A stretch of 56,165 nt of DNA from Pseudomonadales bacterium (GTDB taxonomy: Bacteria; Pseudomonadota; Gammaproteobacteria; Pseudomonadales; Pseudohongiellaceae), in NCBI GenBank assembly GCA_022822865.1, contig JAJDYJ010000074.1, positions 1-56,165 on the forward strand. Direction: 5' to 3'. The notes under the pieces were generated by a model that searched no databases, was not told the origin of the DNA, and was given only the letters and a program-made list of their open reading frames with translations. The position numbers and the translations under genes are program-made. The number at the start of each line of letters is the position of its first letter. Positions within the stretch are counted from its first letter, which is position 1. Shown here piece by piece: positions 16,027-23,983 of this stretch.

Positions 16027-16986
16027 ATGGGCGCCTACAATGAATTCGAAGCGGAAATTCGGGACTTACTATGGGCCTGGGCCGATCAATACCATCGCGG
16101 TCAACTTGACGGCGGCAAGCGACTCGATCGTCCACCGGTTCTTGCGAAGCAATTCGCTGCCGAAGGTATCCTGGTTCCGCCGCATGGGCGCGAAATCACT
16201 GAAATCAGGGCGGCGATTCCCGCCAGCAGCCGGCATCGGTGGTTCCGCAGTCTGAAAAGTTCGCAAGCGCTGACCCAAAGCGTGTTCGGCGCGATTCGCG
16301 CTTTCGATTGTCTCAACCTGCTTCACGACGTGCCTGCGGAATGCGGCAGACCCGCGTTTTTCGAAAGCCTGTCCGGCTGGTCGATTGAATTCGAACATGA
16401 GATAACCGCTCTTTGCGAACCCAGACCGACAAATATAGATGTTTTTTTGTGTGGCCCAGGTAAACGGGTTGCTGTCGAATGCAAATTCATGGAGCGGGAG
16501 TTCGGAACTTGTTCGCGCCCGTGGCTGCGGCCTGAAGATCCGATCTACAATCGACAATTTTGCGATGGGAATTATCGGATTCAGCGCGGTCGTTCGGAAC
16601 GCTGCGCATTGACCGAGATCGGCATCCGGTACTGGGAGTTCTTGCCTCACCTGTTTGATTGGCCCGCAGATCGCGATCTCCTCCCTTGTCGATTCGGAGA
16701 AGTGTACCAATTGGCGCGAAACGCACTGGCGGCGACAGTCGGGCCAGACGGAAAGCTGAACGCCGCAAGCGGCCATGCCCTTTTACTTTACGACGCCAGG
16801 AATCCCGAGTTTCAGTCAGGAGGAAAAGCCGAATTGCAATGGCAAGCCGCCATCGCAGCGTGTCGCGTTCCCGGGCTACTCCGACGCCTCAGCTGGCAAC
16901 AACTACTGAAGACATTGTCGAGTTCATCGAATCTTGCATACTTAGTCGAAGGTGTAGAACGCAAGTATGGGTTGAAACCCGAGTAA
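16027..16986 (+). CDS. PD-(D/E)XK nuclease-like protein B
   Basis: 319 residues. A PD-(D/E)XK-like site is present: TNIDVFLCG (Asp138) and RVAVECKF (Glu151, Lys153). The upstream segment SLKSSQALTQSVFGAI is reminiscent of the PGN_0703-type putative restriction endonucleases, a match made from memory and not tested. It follows nuclease-like protein A by 6 bases. The two may form a two-subunit nuclease or a restriction pair without an obvious methyltransferase. After its stop, 63 bases separate it from the converging RES toxin gene. Confidence 0.7.
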   Translation: MGAYNEFEAEIRDLLWAWADQYHRGQLDGGKRLDRPPVLAKQFAAEGILVPPHGREITEIRAAIPASSRHRWFRSLKSSQALTQSVFGAIRAFDCLNLLHDVPAECGRPAFFESLSGWSIEFEHEITALCEPRPTNIDVFLCGPGKRVAVECKFMEREFGTCSRPWLRPEDPIYNRQFCDGNYRIQRGRSERCALTEIGIRYWEFLPHLFDWPADRDLLPCRFGEVYQLARNALAATVGPDGKLNAASGHALLLYDARNPEFQSGGKAELQWQAAIAACRVPGLLRRLSWQQLLKTLSSSSNLAYLVEGVERKYGLKPE

Positions 16987-17049
16987 ATCCGTCATTGCAT
17001 TCGGGAGGATCGTCGACGGCTATAGTCGGACTCCAAAATTTCAGGAAAA

Positions 17050-17658
17050 CTAGAACGGCAAGAGTTCAAAATCGTAGCGGTCAAGCAGGGCGAAAAGCTG
17101 GTCGTTGTCCAGATGCTCGCCCAATGTGCCGCAAGATTGGTTCCTCCAGATCGATTCAGTGCGGCTAAATATGGCGGCGAGTTCCTGTTCCGGGTCATGA
17201 CGGGATCGATATAACACGCCGTCGGGGCGTTCGGGATGGTTGTAGAAGGCTTGCGTCCAGAGTTGGGCAATGGAATAGTCGCCGCTTGTCAGCCGAGCGT
17301 CGCCGAGACCCATCCTTACCGAGCCGGGCCCCGTCAGGTCAACCAGGGTCAAAGTACGTTCGGCATTGAATTTTGCCAAATGGAACGAATTCAGCCATTT
17401 CCCGGTGGCCGCGCGTACGGCTTGGCGGCAGAACACTTCAACGAAGGCTCCGGCAAGATCTCTGGCCAAGTAAAGTGTGCCAAACGCGGAATTCGGGGAA
17501 TCGAACCGCCCCTCGCCGGTTCGTCCGAAGTAAACAGGTGAAAATTCCGCCTTGTGCAATCGGAACCAATTCGATTCCGGCGCAAAGTGTGCAAGCGTCA
17601 ATTCTTGCCGGCTGAAATCATCATTCGGCGGTTGAGATGTGGGAGGCCGCTTCTCCAT
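17050..17658 (-). CDS. RES-domain toxin
   Basis: 202 residues containing a RES domain, the toxin of type II RES-Xre systems, which consume NAD+ in characterised members. The family residues are visible: an arginine in WFRLHK (Arg33), RFDSPNSAFGTLYLA (51-65) and a glutamate in AFVEVF (Glu74), with a serine in VLYRSRHDP further on. It lies 71 bases downstream of the antitoxin gene on the same strand, so toxin follows antitoxin as expected. Typical length is 150-230 residues, so it seems intact. Confidence 0.88.
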   Translation of the reverse strand: MEKRPPTSQPPNDDFSRQELTLAHFAPESNWFRLHKAEFSPVYFGRTGEGRFDSPNSAFGTLYLARDLAGAFVEVFCRQAVRAATGKWLNSFHLAKFNAERTLTLVDLTGPGSVRMGLGDARLTSGDYSIAQLWTQAFYNHPERPDGVLYRSRHDPEQELAAIFSRTESIWRNQSCGTLGEHLDNDQLFALLDRYDFELLPF

Positions 17659-17729
17659 GGATTTCCCGAGTCAGTTGTCGGATTCTTACTGAAGGACAGA
17701 ATCTGGCTCTAAAATCTTTCATCGCGCAC

Positions 17730-18335
17730 CTAGACCGCATCCTGGGTGCCGTGAAGTCGCGCCGCCCTGAGCGCCGGCTCGACCGAACCGCCCGTCAAGG
17801 CATCGATGGGCGCCACGCCATCAAGCGCATCCTGTCCGCTAACGAGGAACACAAACTTTGTCCAGGGGTCAACGTCGCCCAGAGTGTTAAGCGTCTGGGC
17901 CAAACCGGGAAGAATGGCCGTGCCGCCGGCGTTCAACTGGCATCGGGGATAAAGGAAGCGCCGCCCATCCGGCAATCCCAGCAGGGTTCCGGCCAGCCGC
18001 CGTTGATTGACGCCTTGCCTGCTGATTCCAAGCGATTGAGCGATTTCCTGGGCCGTCAGACAACCGCCCCGCTCTTCCAGCAATTGTCTGGCACGAATGG
18101 CGCCGCGTAAACGCACGCGCTTCTCCGGGCTTGAAACCTGCGCCGGAGACAGGGTCAGCGTGGTCAGCAATGTCCAGAAGTCATCCGGCGCCGACAGCGC
18201 CGTGACCCGGTCCTCCCGGCTCATCGATTCGAAAGCCTGGTCGAAATAGCGGTCTATCCGCGAGCGCCAGGCACGATAAAGGTCATGCTGTCCACGAGAC
18301 AATTCGGCGTGGGTCGATTCGGGACGAGTAGTCAT
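17730..18335 (-). CDS. Xre/MbcA/ParS-type antitoxin
   Basis: 201 residues with a helix-turn-helix at about 94-116 (AQEIAQSLGISRQGVNQRR) and a C-terminal segment (about 155-185, WTKFVFL then LDGVAPIDAL) like the toxin-binding domain of RES partners. In the family the C terminus blocks the toxin active site and the HTH represses the operon. The first 70 residues are an N-terminal extension not usual in short Xre antitoxins. ATG 18335 is the start. Its promoter region contains the 18376-18406 inverted repeat, a likely autoregulatory operator. Confidence 0.8.
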   Translation of the reverse strand: MTTRPESTHAELSRGQHDLYRAWRSRIDRYFDQAFESMSREDRVTALSAPDDFWTLLTTLTLSPAQVSSPEKRVRLRGAIRARQLLEERGGCLTAQEIAQSLGISRQGVNQRRLAGTLLGLPDGRRFLYPRCQLNAGGTAILPGLAQTLNTLGDVDPWTKFVFLVSGQDALDGVAPIDALTGGSVEPALRAARLHGTQDAV

Positions 18336-18375
18336 GGCTGCCAGGTTAGCTCACCGCGTTGCAAAGGCGATCATG

Positions 18376-18406
18376 TTTACGAAGCCATTTTGACAATCTT
18401 CGTAAA
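18376..18406. promoter_or_regulatory. 9-bp inverted-repeat operator between two toxin-antitoxin modules
   Basis: TTTACGAAG (18376-18384) and CTTCGTAAA (18398-18406) are a perfect inverted repeat with a 13-base centre. It lies 40 bases upstream of the Xre antitoxin gene and about 110 bases upstream of the AbrB-type antitoxin gene. ATTTTGACA occurs at 18387-18395 and again at 18418-18426. A plus-strand TTGACA (18390-18395) with AACAAT 18 bases later is a candidate promoter that overlaps the repeat. Most likely bound by the Xre antitoxin; binding by the AbrB protein is possible. Confidence 0.5.
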
Positions 18407-18517
18407 GCTGGTCAACAATTTTGACAGCATACTGATATCTAGGTGCTGCCCATTTACTTGCGTTTATTGAAAGAATTACTTACTTTTCGGGAAATAAGTA
18501 CATCTGAGCAGCAGACT

Positions 18518-18742
18518 ATGGAATTGGCGAAAGTTACTTCCCGTGGACAAACGACTATTCCCAAGCGGATTCGCGAGGCTATTGATTTGCGTGAGGGCGA
18601 CGTAATCTCCTTTGAAGTGGAAGGCGATCATTTGCTCGTACACAAGCTGCAATCGGGGCGGGACGAGTATCTCAAGGGAATCGGCGACGGCTTGAGCGAG
18701 TGGGATTCGCCGGAAGACGAGAAGGCCTGGCGTGATCTTTGA
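18518..18742 (+). CDS. AbrB/MazE-family antitoxin
   Basis: A 74-residue protein with the swapped-hairpin AbrB fold: AKVTSRGQTTIPKRIREAI near the N terminus and LREGDVISFEVEGDHLLVHK. The C-terminal 25 residues are acidic and would wrap the toxin. I take ATG 18518 because the AbrB motif starts immediately after it; an ATG-less upstream extension to 18443 adds 25 unconserved residues. It overlaps the PemK toxin gene by 11 bases, the usual antitoxin-toxin arrangement. Confidence 0.88.
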   Translation: MELAKVTSRGQTTIPKRIREAIDLREGDVISFEVEGDHLLVHKLQSGRDEYLKGIGDGLSEWDSPEDEKAWRDL

Positions 18743-19067
18743 TCCGTTTGACGTGGTAGCCGTCCCGTTTCCGTTCACAGACCGCCAGGCATTCAAGCGG
18801 CGCCCGGCTTTGGTTCTGTCGTCGAACCGGTTCAACCGCGCCCACGATCAAGCCATCCTGGCCATGATTACTTCAACGACGGGAAGCTGGCCGAGCGACG
18901 TTACGGTCGATGACTGGCGAGAAGCCGGCTTGAGCTTTCCATGCAAAGTCCGATTCAAGCTCTTTACCCTCGACAATTCCCTGGTCATCAGGAAGATCGG
19001 AAGCTTGTCCGACAAAGACTCACGAGTTGCGCGAAGTGCGCTGTCGCAGCATCTCGGTCTCGGCTGA
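18732..19067 (+). CDS. PemK/MazF-family endoribonuclease toxin
   Basis: 111 residues of the PemK/MazF (CcdB-like) fold. FDVVAVPFPFTDRQAFKRRPALVLS carries the usual first strand and the conserved Arg-Pro-Ala-Leu-Val strand; ILAMITST is the second core motif. Family members cut mRNA at short sites when released from the antitoxin. The start ATG at 18732 lies inside the antitoxin gene, so translation is coupled. Length is typical and no disruption is seen. Confidence 0.88.
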   Translation: MIFDPFDVVAVPFPFTDRQAFKRRPALVLSSNRFNRAHDQAILAMITSTTGSWPSDVTVDDWREAGLSFPCKVRFKLFTLDNSLVIRKIGSLSDKDSRVARSALSQHLGLG

Positions 19068-19135
19068 ACATACCTCTTCAGCCCCAACCCGGCTCCATCG
19101 ATGGTTTCAAGTCCGCGTCAGTGTTTTCTGACTGC

Positions 19136-20167
19136 CTAACGCCACTCGCTGGCCGGCTGGGCAGGGTCGGACTCCAGGAATCTGATCAGGTCGCCGTGAA
19201 ACCGATCGGAAATCTCGATGTGGGGGTTGTGACCCACGTCGGGATACAGCAGCAGCGCGGAGTTCCGCAGCTCATTGTGCACGTGAGTGGCGCGGGCGAC
19301 GAAGTCGTCTATCAGCAAATCGTCTTCGCCGCCGATGACCAGCGCCTTGGTTGCGATATGCTGCCAGTCATAAACCACCGGATCGTTGTACATCATGGCC
19401 GAAACCATGCGGCGCACCCGGGCGTAGTGGGGGTAGCCGCCGGAGAGCGTCTGGCCGTAGGACCGTCTTACGAACTCCAACTGTTGCGGCGGCCAGTAGT
19501 CGGTGTAGTAGCGCTGGTGACCACGCAAGATTGACTGGTAGGTCGGCACGCCGGGCTCGCCCGCCATGGGGTCGCTCCATGGCCTGGACTGGCGGGAATC
19601 GACCAGACCGATCTGGTTCACCATGGCGACATGACTGACGCTGTCCGGGTATTGCATGGAGAATCGGCTTACCACCATGCCGCCCATTGAGTGACCGACC
19701 GCCGCCACCTTGTCGATGCCCAACTCATCCAGCAGTGCCTGCATGTTGGCCGCCACGAAATTCAAGTTGTAGGGAATCAGGGCCTTCGACGACTTTCCGT
19801 AGCCGATGCGATCCACGGCGATGACGCGAAACCCCGCTTCGGACAAGATCCGGAAAGTCGGCGAGTAGGCTTCCGAATAGAAGTTTCCGCCGTGTTGCCA
19901 GAAAACCGTTTGGCCGTTTGCCTGGCCGGTTGGCGGAATGTCCATGTAGGCCATGCGCATTTTCTCGCCGTAGCGATCGAACTCCAGGAACTCGACCGGC
20001 CAGGGGTAGTCGATCTCCTCGAAGTTGATTGACACGGGACCCCAGTGGTCGGGCGCCTCGGCCGGCGGCTGCGCGGGCCATTCGTCTTCGGCAAAAACCG
20101 CGGGGATGGCGAGTATTGCGCTGACGACTGGAAACAACGCCAGCCGTTGGATTTTGATTCTGTTCAT
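19136..20167 (-). CDS. exported alpha/beta hydrolase
   Basis: 343 residues. A Sec signal peptide covers about residues 1-26 (ending IPAVFA). The alpha/beta hydrolase fold follows, with the oxyanion region FWQHGGNF, the nucleophile elbow VGHSMGGMV, an acid candidate in IGGEDDLLIDD and a histidine candidate in DVGHNPHIEI. It acts in the periplasm or outside. The substrate cannot be told; epoxide, haloalkane or ester hydrolysis are all possible. It converges with the PemK toxin gene and marks the end of the accessory island. Confidence 0.88.
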   Translation of the reverse strand: MNRIKIQRLALFPVVSAILAIPAVFAEDEWPAQPPAEAPDHWGPVSINFEEIDYPWPVEFLEFDRYGEKMRMAYMDIPPTGQANGQTVFWQHGGNFYSEAYSPTFRILSEAGFRVIAVDRIGYGKSSKALIPYNLNFVAANMQALLDELGIDKVAAVGHSMGGMVVSRFSMQYPDSVSHVAMVNQIGLVDSRQSRPWSDPMAGEPGVPTYQSILRGHQRYYTDYWPPQQLEFVRRSYGQTLSGGYPHYARVRRMVSAMMYNDPVVYDWQHIATKALVIGGEDDLLIDDFVARATHVHNELRNSALLLYPDVGHNPHIEISDRFHGDLIRFLESDPAQPASEWR

Positions 20168-20215
20168 GGCGTTTCCTCCTGGATGTTCTTCATTGCGCCT
20201 TGGTTGAGACTCTTC

Positions 20216-20962
20216 TCAATTCCCCGGCGAAAGTTCATAGACGACAAGGACGTTGACGCGAATTTCGCGTTCAGTGAGTTGTATGGCGGGCGCCACGAAA
20301 CTGGGTCCGGCGTCGACCGCGGCGGCGGTGGCGGACTGGAACATGATTTCCCGGCCTTCCGCGAACGGTCCCCATTGCGACGGTTCCTCGATCATCGACT
20401 GCACCGCGCCAACTTCGGCGTCCGCCGCGGCGGCCATTGTTTCGGCCTTTTGCCTGGCGACCCGCACGGCTTCGCGCAAAGCTTCGAGTTCGAGTTGTTC
20501 GCGGTTGCTGTGGGTGAATTCGGGCGCATCGATGCGATGCAGCCGCAAGCCGGAAACCCGCCCGAGAATCTCGCCGTAGGCGTCGATAGATTGTGAGCGC
20601 AACTCGATCACGCGCTCAACGGTTTCGCCGAGATAGCGTCCGTTGCCCCGGCTCCAATCGTATTCCGGGCCGCTCCAAAAGTGCGAAGAATCAATACTGT
20701 CCTCTTCAACGCCCGCTTCAAGCAATGCGGCGACGGCCTCCTCCACGATCTCATCGGCCCGCTGACTGGCCAGCGCCAGCGACTCGGCGGTTTGCCGCAC
20801 GACCAGCCGCAATTCGAGCGTGTCCGGCGCCGCCGTCACAGTCCCGGAAGCCCTGACCTGGATGATCCCAGCGTCCGCCGCCCATGCTGGATTCGGCGAA
20901 ATAAGCGCCGCCAGCGTGATCGCTCCAAAGCTTGCGATACCCGCCAACCAACCTGCCTTCAT
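20216..20962 (-). CDS. SIMPL-domain (DUF541) periplasmic protein
   Basis: 248 residues from ATG 20962, which has GGGGAG six bases upstream and gives a clean signal peptide (cleavage near AWAADA). The body is one SIMPL domain (IQVRASGTVTAAPDTLELRL, then repeated helical and strand segments and a C-terminal IRVNVLVVYEL strand). The family forms periplasmic or outer-membrane oligomers with poorly known roles in stress resistance. The reading frame is open for 61 more codons upstream but these lack conservation features. It is 48 bases upstream of the alpha/beta hydrolase on the same strand. Confidence 0.88.
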   Translation of the reverse strand: MKAGWLAGIASFGAITLAALISPNPAWAADAGIIQVRASGTVTAAPDTLELRLVVRQTAESLALASQRADEIVEEAVAALLEAGVEEDSIDSSHFWSGPEYDWSRGNGRYLGETVERVIELRSQSIDAYGEILGRVSGLRLHRIDAPEFTHSNREQLELEALREAVRVARQKAETMAAAADAEVGAVQSMIEEPSQWGPFAEGREIMFQSATAAAVDAGPSFVAPAIQLTEREIRVNVLVVYELSPGN

Positions 20963-21185
20963 CTCATGCTCCCCGACGTTCCCGACGTTACCCACGAACT
21001 CCTTCGCGAATCGCCGATTGTAGCAGTGTCGATGATGCCCCGCTCGGAAAAAGCGAGTTCTCGGGCGAGACGGTAACAGGCAATGGTTATCGTGGTAACT
21101 CCGTTGCCCGGCTGGTGATCGCCGGGTAACATTTCCTCCGCGCATCCGTATCCCTTGCCAAGCACCAATAACCGGCTAACAACAA

Positions 21186-21653
21186 ATGAACACAGCACCC
21201 CACCGCCCGAAACGAATCGTTATTCCACCGATCTGGTTTGCGCTCGGCCTGACCGCCGTTTTCCTGCTTGACCGGTTTTTTCCGCCATCGGGTTTTTCGG
21301 GACCGGTGGCAGTTGGCCTTGGCGCGATTCTCATCCTGCTCGGTCTGGCTTCGGCGATTTCCGCCGCCGGGCTGTTCAGGAAGGCCGATACCGGGATAGT
21401 CCCCTTCTCGGAAGCGACCGCCCTGGTTACATCCGGCGCCTTTCGCTTCAGCCGCAATCCGATGTACCTGGGCATGGTGTTCGTGCTGTTGGGTACGGCC
21501 CTGATCGTCGGCACTGGCGCGGGCTTGCTGGTGGCGCCGGTTTTCATGCTGATCATCCAGTATCGATTCATTCTCGATGAAGAACGCATGATGCGTGACG
21601 TATTCGGCGAAGAGTTCGAGGAATATCGCCGTCGGGTCAGACGCTGGCTTTAA
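21186..21653 (+). CDS. isoprenylcysteine carboxyl methyltransferase-like membrane protein
   Basis: 155 residues with four hydrophobic segments and the PEMT/ICMT-family signature: SGAFRFSRNPMYLGMV in the middle and YRFILDEERMM...EEYRRRVRRWL at the C terminus. These proteins are small SAM-dependent methyltransferases of the inner membrane; bacterial members mostly have unknown substrates. It starts 41 bases after the start region of the divergent SIMPL gene and ends 76 bases before the ABC importer operon. Confidence 0.85.
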   Translation: MNTAPHRPKRIVIPPIWFALGLTAVFLLDRFFPPSGFSGPVAVGLGAILILLGLASAISAAGLFRKADTGIVPFSEATALVTSGAFRFSRNPMYLGMVFVLLGTALIVGTGAGLLVAPVFMLIIQYRFILDEERMMRDVFGEEFEEYRRRVRRWL

Positions 21654-21729
21654 CTGGAACCGACTTCCTGCCACTTGCAAGCCAATTGCCCGCTAGGGTA
21701 ATGTCGGAACTTTCGCGGCTCCGGCCGCC

Positions 21730-23013
21730 ATGCCAGGTGAATCCAAAGTGCATCCGAAACCCGCCGCGCGATTCCTGACGCGCCTGTTGCCAGTCTTGTT
21801 GATTTTTCTTGCCGTTTCGGCGTCGGCGCAGGAACGCGAACCGGTGCGAATCGGCTTCATGGATCCGCTGTCCGGCCCGTTCGCTTCCATCGGCACCAGC
21901 GGGCTGCTGCAACTCCATTTCGCCGCGGACTACCTGTTCAATTCAAAGGGTGGAATTCTGGACGGCCGCATGATCGAAATCGTGCCCCTGGACAATATGC
22001 AGAGTCCAACCGAAACGCAGATCCAGTTCCGCCGCGCGGTAAGCGAGGAGTTGCGCTACATCTTCCAGGGCAACAGTTCGGCCGTGGCAAACGCGCTGAA
22101 CACGGCGGTTCTCCGGCACAACCGCCGCAATCCCGGCCAGGAGATCCTGCAGATCAACTACTCCGCCGTGGACCCGATCCTGACCGAGGAGAACTGCAGT
22201 TTCTGGCACTTCCGCTTCGACGCTCACGCGGTGATGAAACTCAATGTCCTGACCGATTTCATCGCGCTCAACGAAGAGATTCAACGCGTTTACGTCATCG
22301 GCCAGGACTATTCGTTCGGCCACGTTGTCGCCGAAACCTCGGAACGAATGCTCAACGAGAAGCGGCCCGATATCGAGATTGTCGGCAACGAGTTCCACCC
22401 CATCGGCCAGGTCAAGGATTTCACGCCGTACGTGACCAAGATCGTCGCCTCGGGCGCCGATGCCGTCATCACCGGCAATTTCGGCGCCGACATGGTTTCG
22501 CTTGCGCGATCGATCATCGATTCCGGGCTCGACATTCCCATCTATACGTTTTACGCGGCTTATGACGGTATCACCGCAACGCTCGGCGCGGACGGCAAGA
22601 ATCGGATCCGCCTCGTGCACAACGATTCCGGCAATCCCATTCCCACCGAAGAGCGCAAGCAGTTCTACCGGGACTTCAAGGCGGCGCATCCGGACCGGGA
22701 CGTAACCCAGCCGCGCCTGATGAACGCGCTTTCCATGCTCGTTCAGGCCATGGAAGAGACCGGCGGAGACGACCCTTACGAAGTCGCGCTTGCGCTGGAA
22801 GACATGCGGTTCACGACGCTCAGCGGCGAGGAAATCTGGATGCGGGGCAGCGATCACCAGATCATTCAGGCCCTGCACATTTCCGTGATGACCGACGAAA
22901 ACATCGAGTTCGACGCGGACAACTCCGGATTCGGGCTGTACACCGAACACTTCGTGCCGGCGGAACAGACCGTGATGGAAACGAGTTGCGAGATGAGGCG
23001 TCCGCAACGCTGA
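21730..23013 (+). CDS. ABC importer substrate-binding protein (branched-chain amino acid/amide type)
   Basis: 427 residues. A signal peptide (hydrophobic core LLPVLLIFLAVSASA) precedes the mature type-I binding protein, opening with IGFMDPLSGPFASIGT. The sequence YVIGQDYSFGH and GNEFHPIGQVKDFTPYV are typical of the amide/branched-chain group. It starts the five-gene importer, 19 bases before the first permease. The ligand cannot be told; the short-chain amide, urea, amino-acid and aromatic-acid groups all use this fold. Confidence 0.9.
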   Translation: MPGESKVHPKPAARFLTRLLPVLLIFLAVSASAQEREPVRIGFMDPLSGPFASIGTSGLLQLHFAADYLFNSKGGILDGRMIEIVPLDNMQSPTETQIQFRRAVSEELRYIFQGNSSAVANALNTAVLRHNRRNPGQEILQINYSAVDPILTEENCSFWHFRFDAHAVMKLNVLTDFIALNEEIQRVYVIGQDYSFGHVVAETSERMLNEKRPDIEIVGNEFHPIGQVKDFTPYVTKIVASGADAVITGNFGADMVSLARSIIDSGLDIPIYTFYAAYDGITATLGADGKNRIRLVHNDSGNPIPTEERKQFYRDFKAAHPDRDVTQPRLMNALSMLVQAMEETGGDDPYEVALALEDMRFTTLSGEEIWMRGSDHQIIQALHISVMTDENIEFDADNSGFGLYTEHFVPAEQTVMETSCEMRRPQR

Positions 23014-23032
23014 TTAAGGAAGATCGCGGCTT

Positions 23033-23983
23033 ATGCCGGAAGTTCTGGTTTTTGCCACCCTGAACGGCCTGGTCACCGGGCTGTTGCTGTTCATGCTGGC
23101 GAGCGGTCTCACCGTAATCTTCAGCATGATGGGCGTACTCAATTTCGCCCATGCCAGCTTCTACATGCTCGGCGCCTATTTCGCCTATTCTATCAGCCTT
23201 TACTTTGGCTACTGGACCGGGCTGATCCTCGCGCCGCTGATCGTCGGCGTACTCGGCGCCCTGGTCGAGCGCTACGGGCTGCGGCGCGTACACCAGCACG
23301 GCCATGTGGCCGAACTGGTGTTCACTTTCGGCCTCGCCTTTCTGATCGAGGAGGCGGTGCAGTTCTTCTGGGGCCAGGACACCAAGAACTATCAGACGCC
23401 CGACCTGCTCGACTTTCCCTTGTTCACCTTGTTCGGCCAGGAGTTTTCGGCATACCGCGGCTTCATGCTGGCGATTTCGATCGGTATTTTCATCGGCCTC
23501 TACCAGGTGCTTACCCGTTCGCGCGTCGGCCTGATCATCCAGGCCGCGATTTCCCACCCGCACATGGTGGCGAATCTCGGCCACAACGTGCCCCTGATTT
23601 TCACGGCGGTATTCGGCGTCGGCACGGCGCTGGCGGGCCTGGCGGGCGTCATTGCCGGGCCGGTGCTGACGACTTTTCCCGGCATGGCGCTCGTACTCGG
23701 CAGCATCGTCTTTGTCATCGTGGTGATCGGTGGCCTCGGCTCGCTGCCGGGCGCCTTTCTGGCTTCGCTGCTGATCGGCTTGTTGCAGTCCTACGCCATC
23801 GCCGCCAATGTCGGCATGCCGGACCTGCTTGCCCTGCTCGGCCTGGAGTTTCCGCGCAGCCATCCGCTTGACGATCTGTGGACGCTGAACCTGGCCCAGA
23901 TCGCGCCGATCCTGCCTTTCCTGCTGCTCGTGCTCGTGTTGATCTTCCGCCCCACCGGCCTGATGGGCAAGCGCGAACAATGA
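23033..23983 (+). CDS. livH: branched-chain amino acid-type ABC permease LivH
   Basis: 316 residues with about eight membrane segments. The LivH signature is clear: NGLVTGLLLFMLASGLTVIF at the start, VLNFAHASFYMLGAYFA, and GLAGVIAGPVLTTFPGMAL and GGLGSLPGAFLASLLIG near the ABC-contact EAA-like loop. Together with LivM it forms the channel for the substrate delivered by the upstream binding protein. Its stop overlaps the livM start by ATGA. The symbol denotes family only; leucine specificity is not shown. Confidence 0.9.
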   Translation: MPEVLVFATLNGLVTGLLLFMLASGLTVIFSMMGVLNFAHASFYMLGAYFAYSISLYFGYWTGLILAPLIVGVLGALVERYGLRRVHQHGHVAELVFTFGLAFLIEEAVQFFWGQDTKNYQTPDLLDFPLFTLFGQEFSAYRGFMLAISIGIFIGLYQVLTRSRVGLIIQAAISHPHMVANLGHNVPLIFTAVFGVGTALAGLAGVIAGPVLTTFPGMALVLGSIVFVIVVIGGLGSLPGAFLASLLIGLLQSYAIAANVGMPDLLALLGLEFPRSHPLDDLWTLNLAQIAPILPFLLLVLVLIFRPTGLMGKREQ

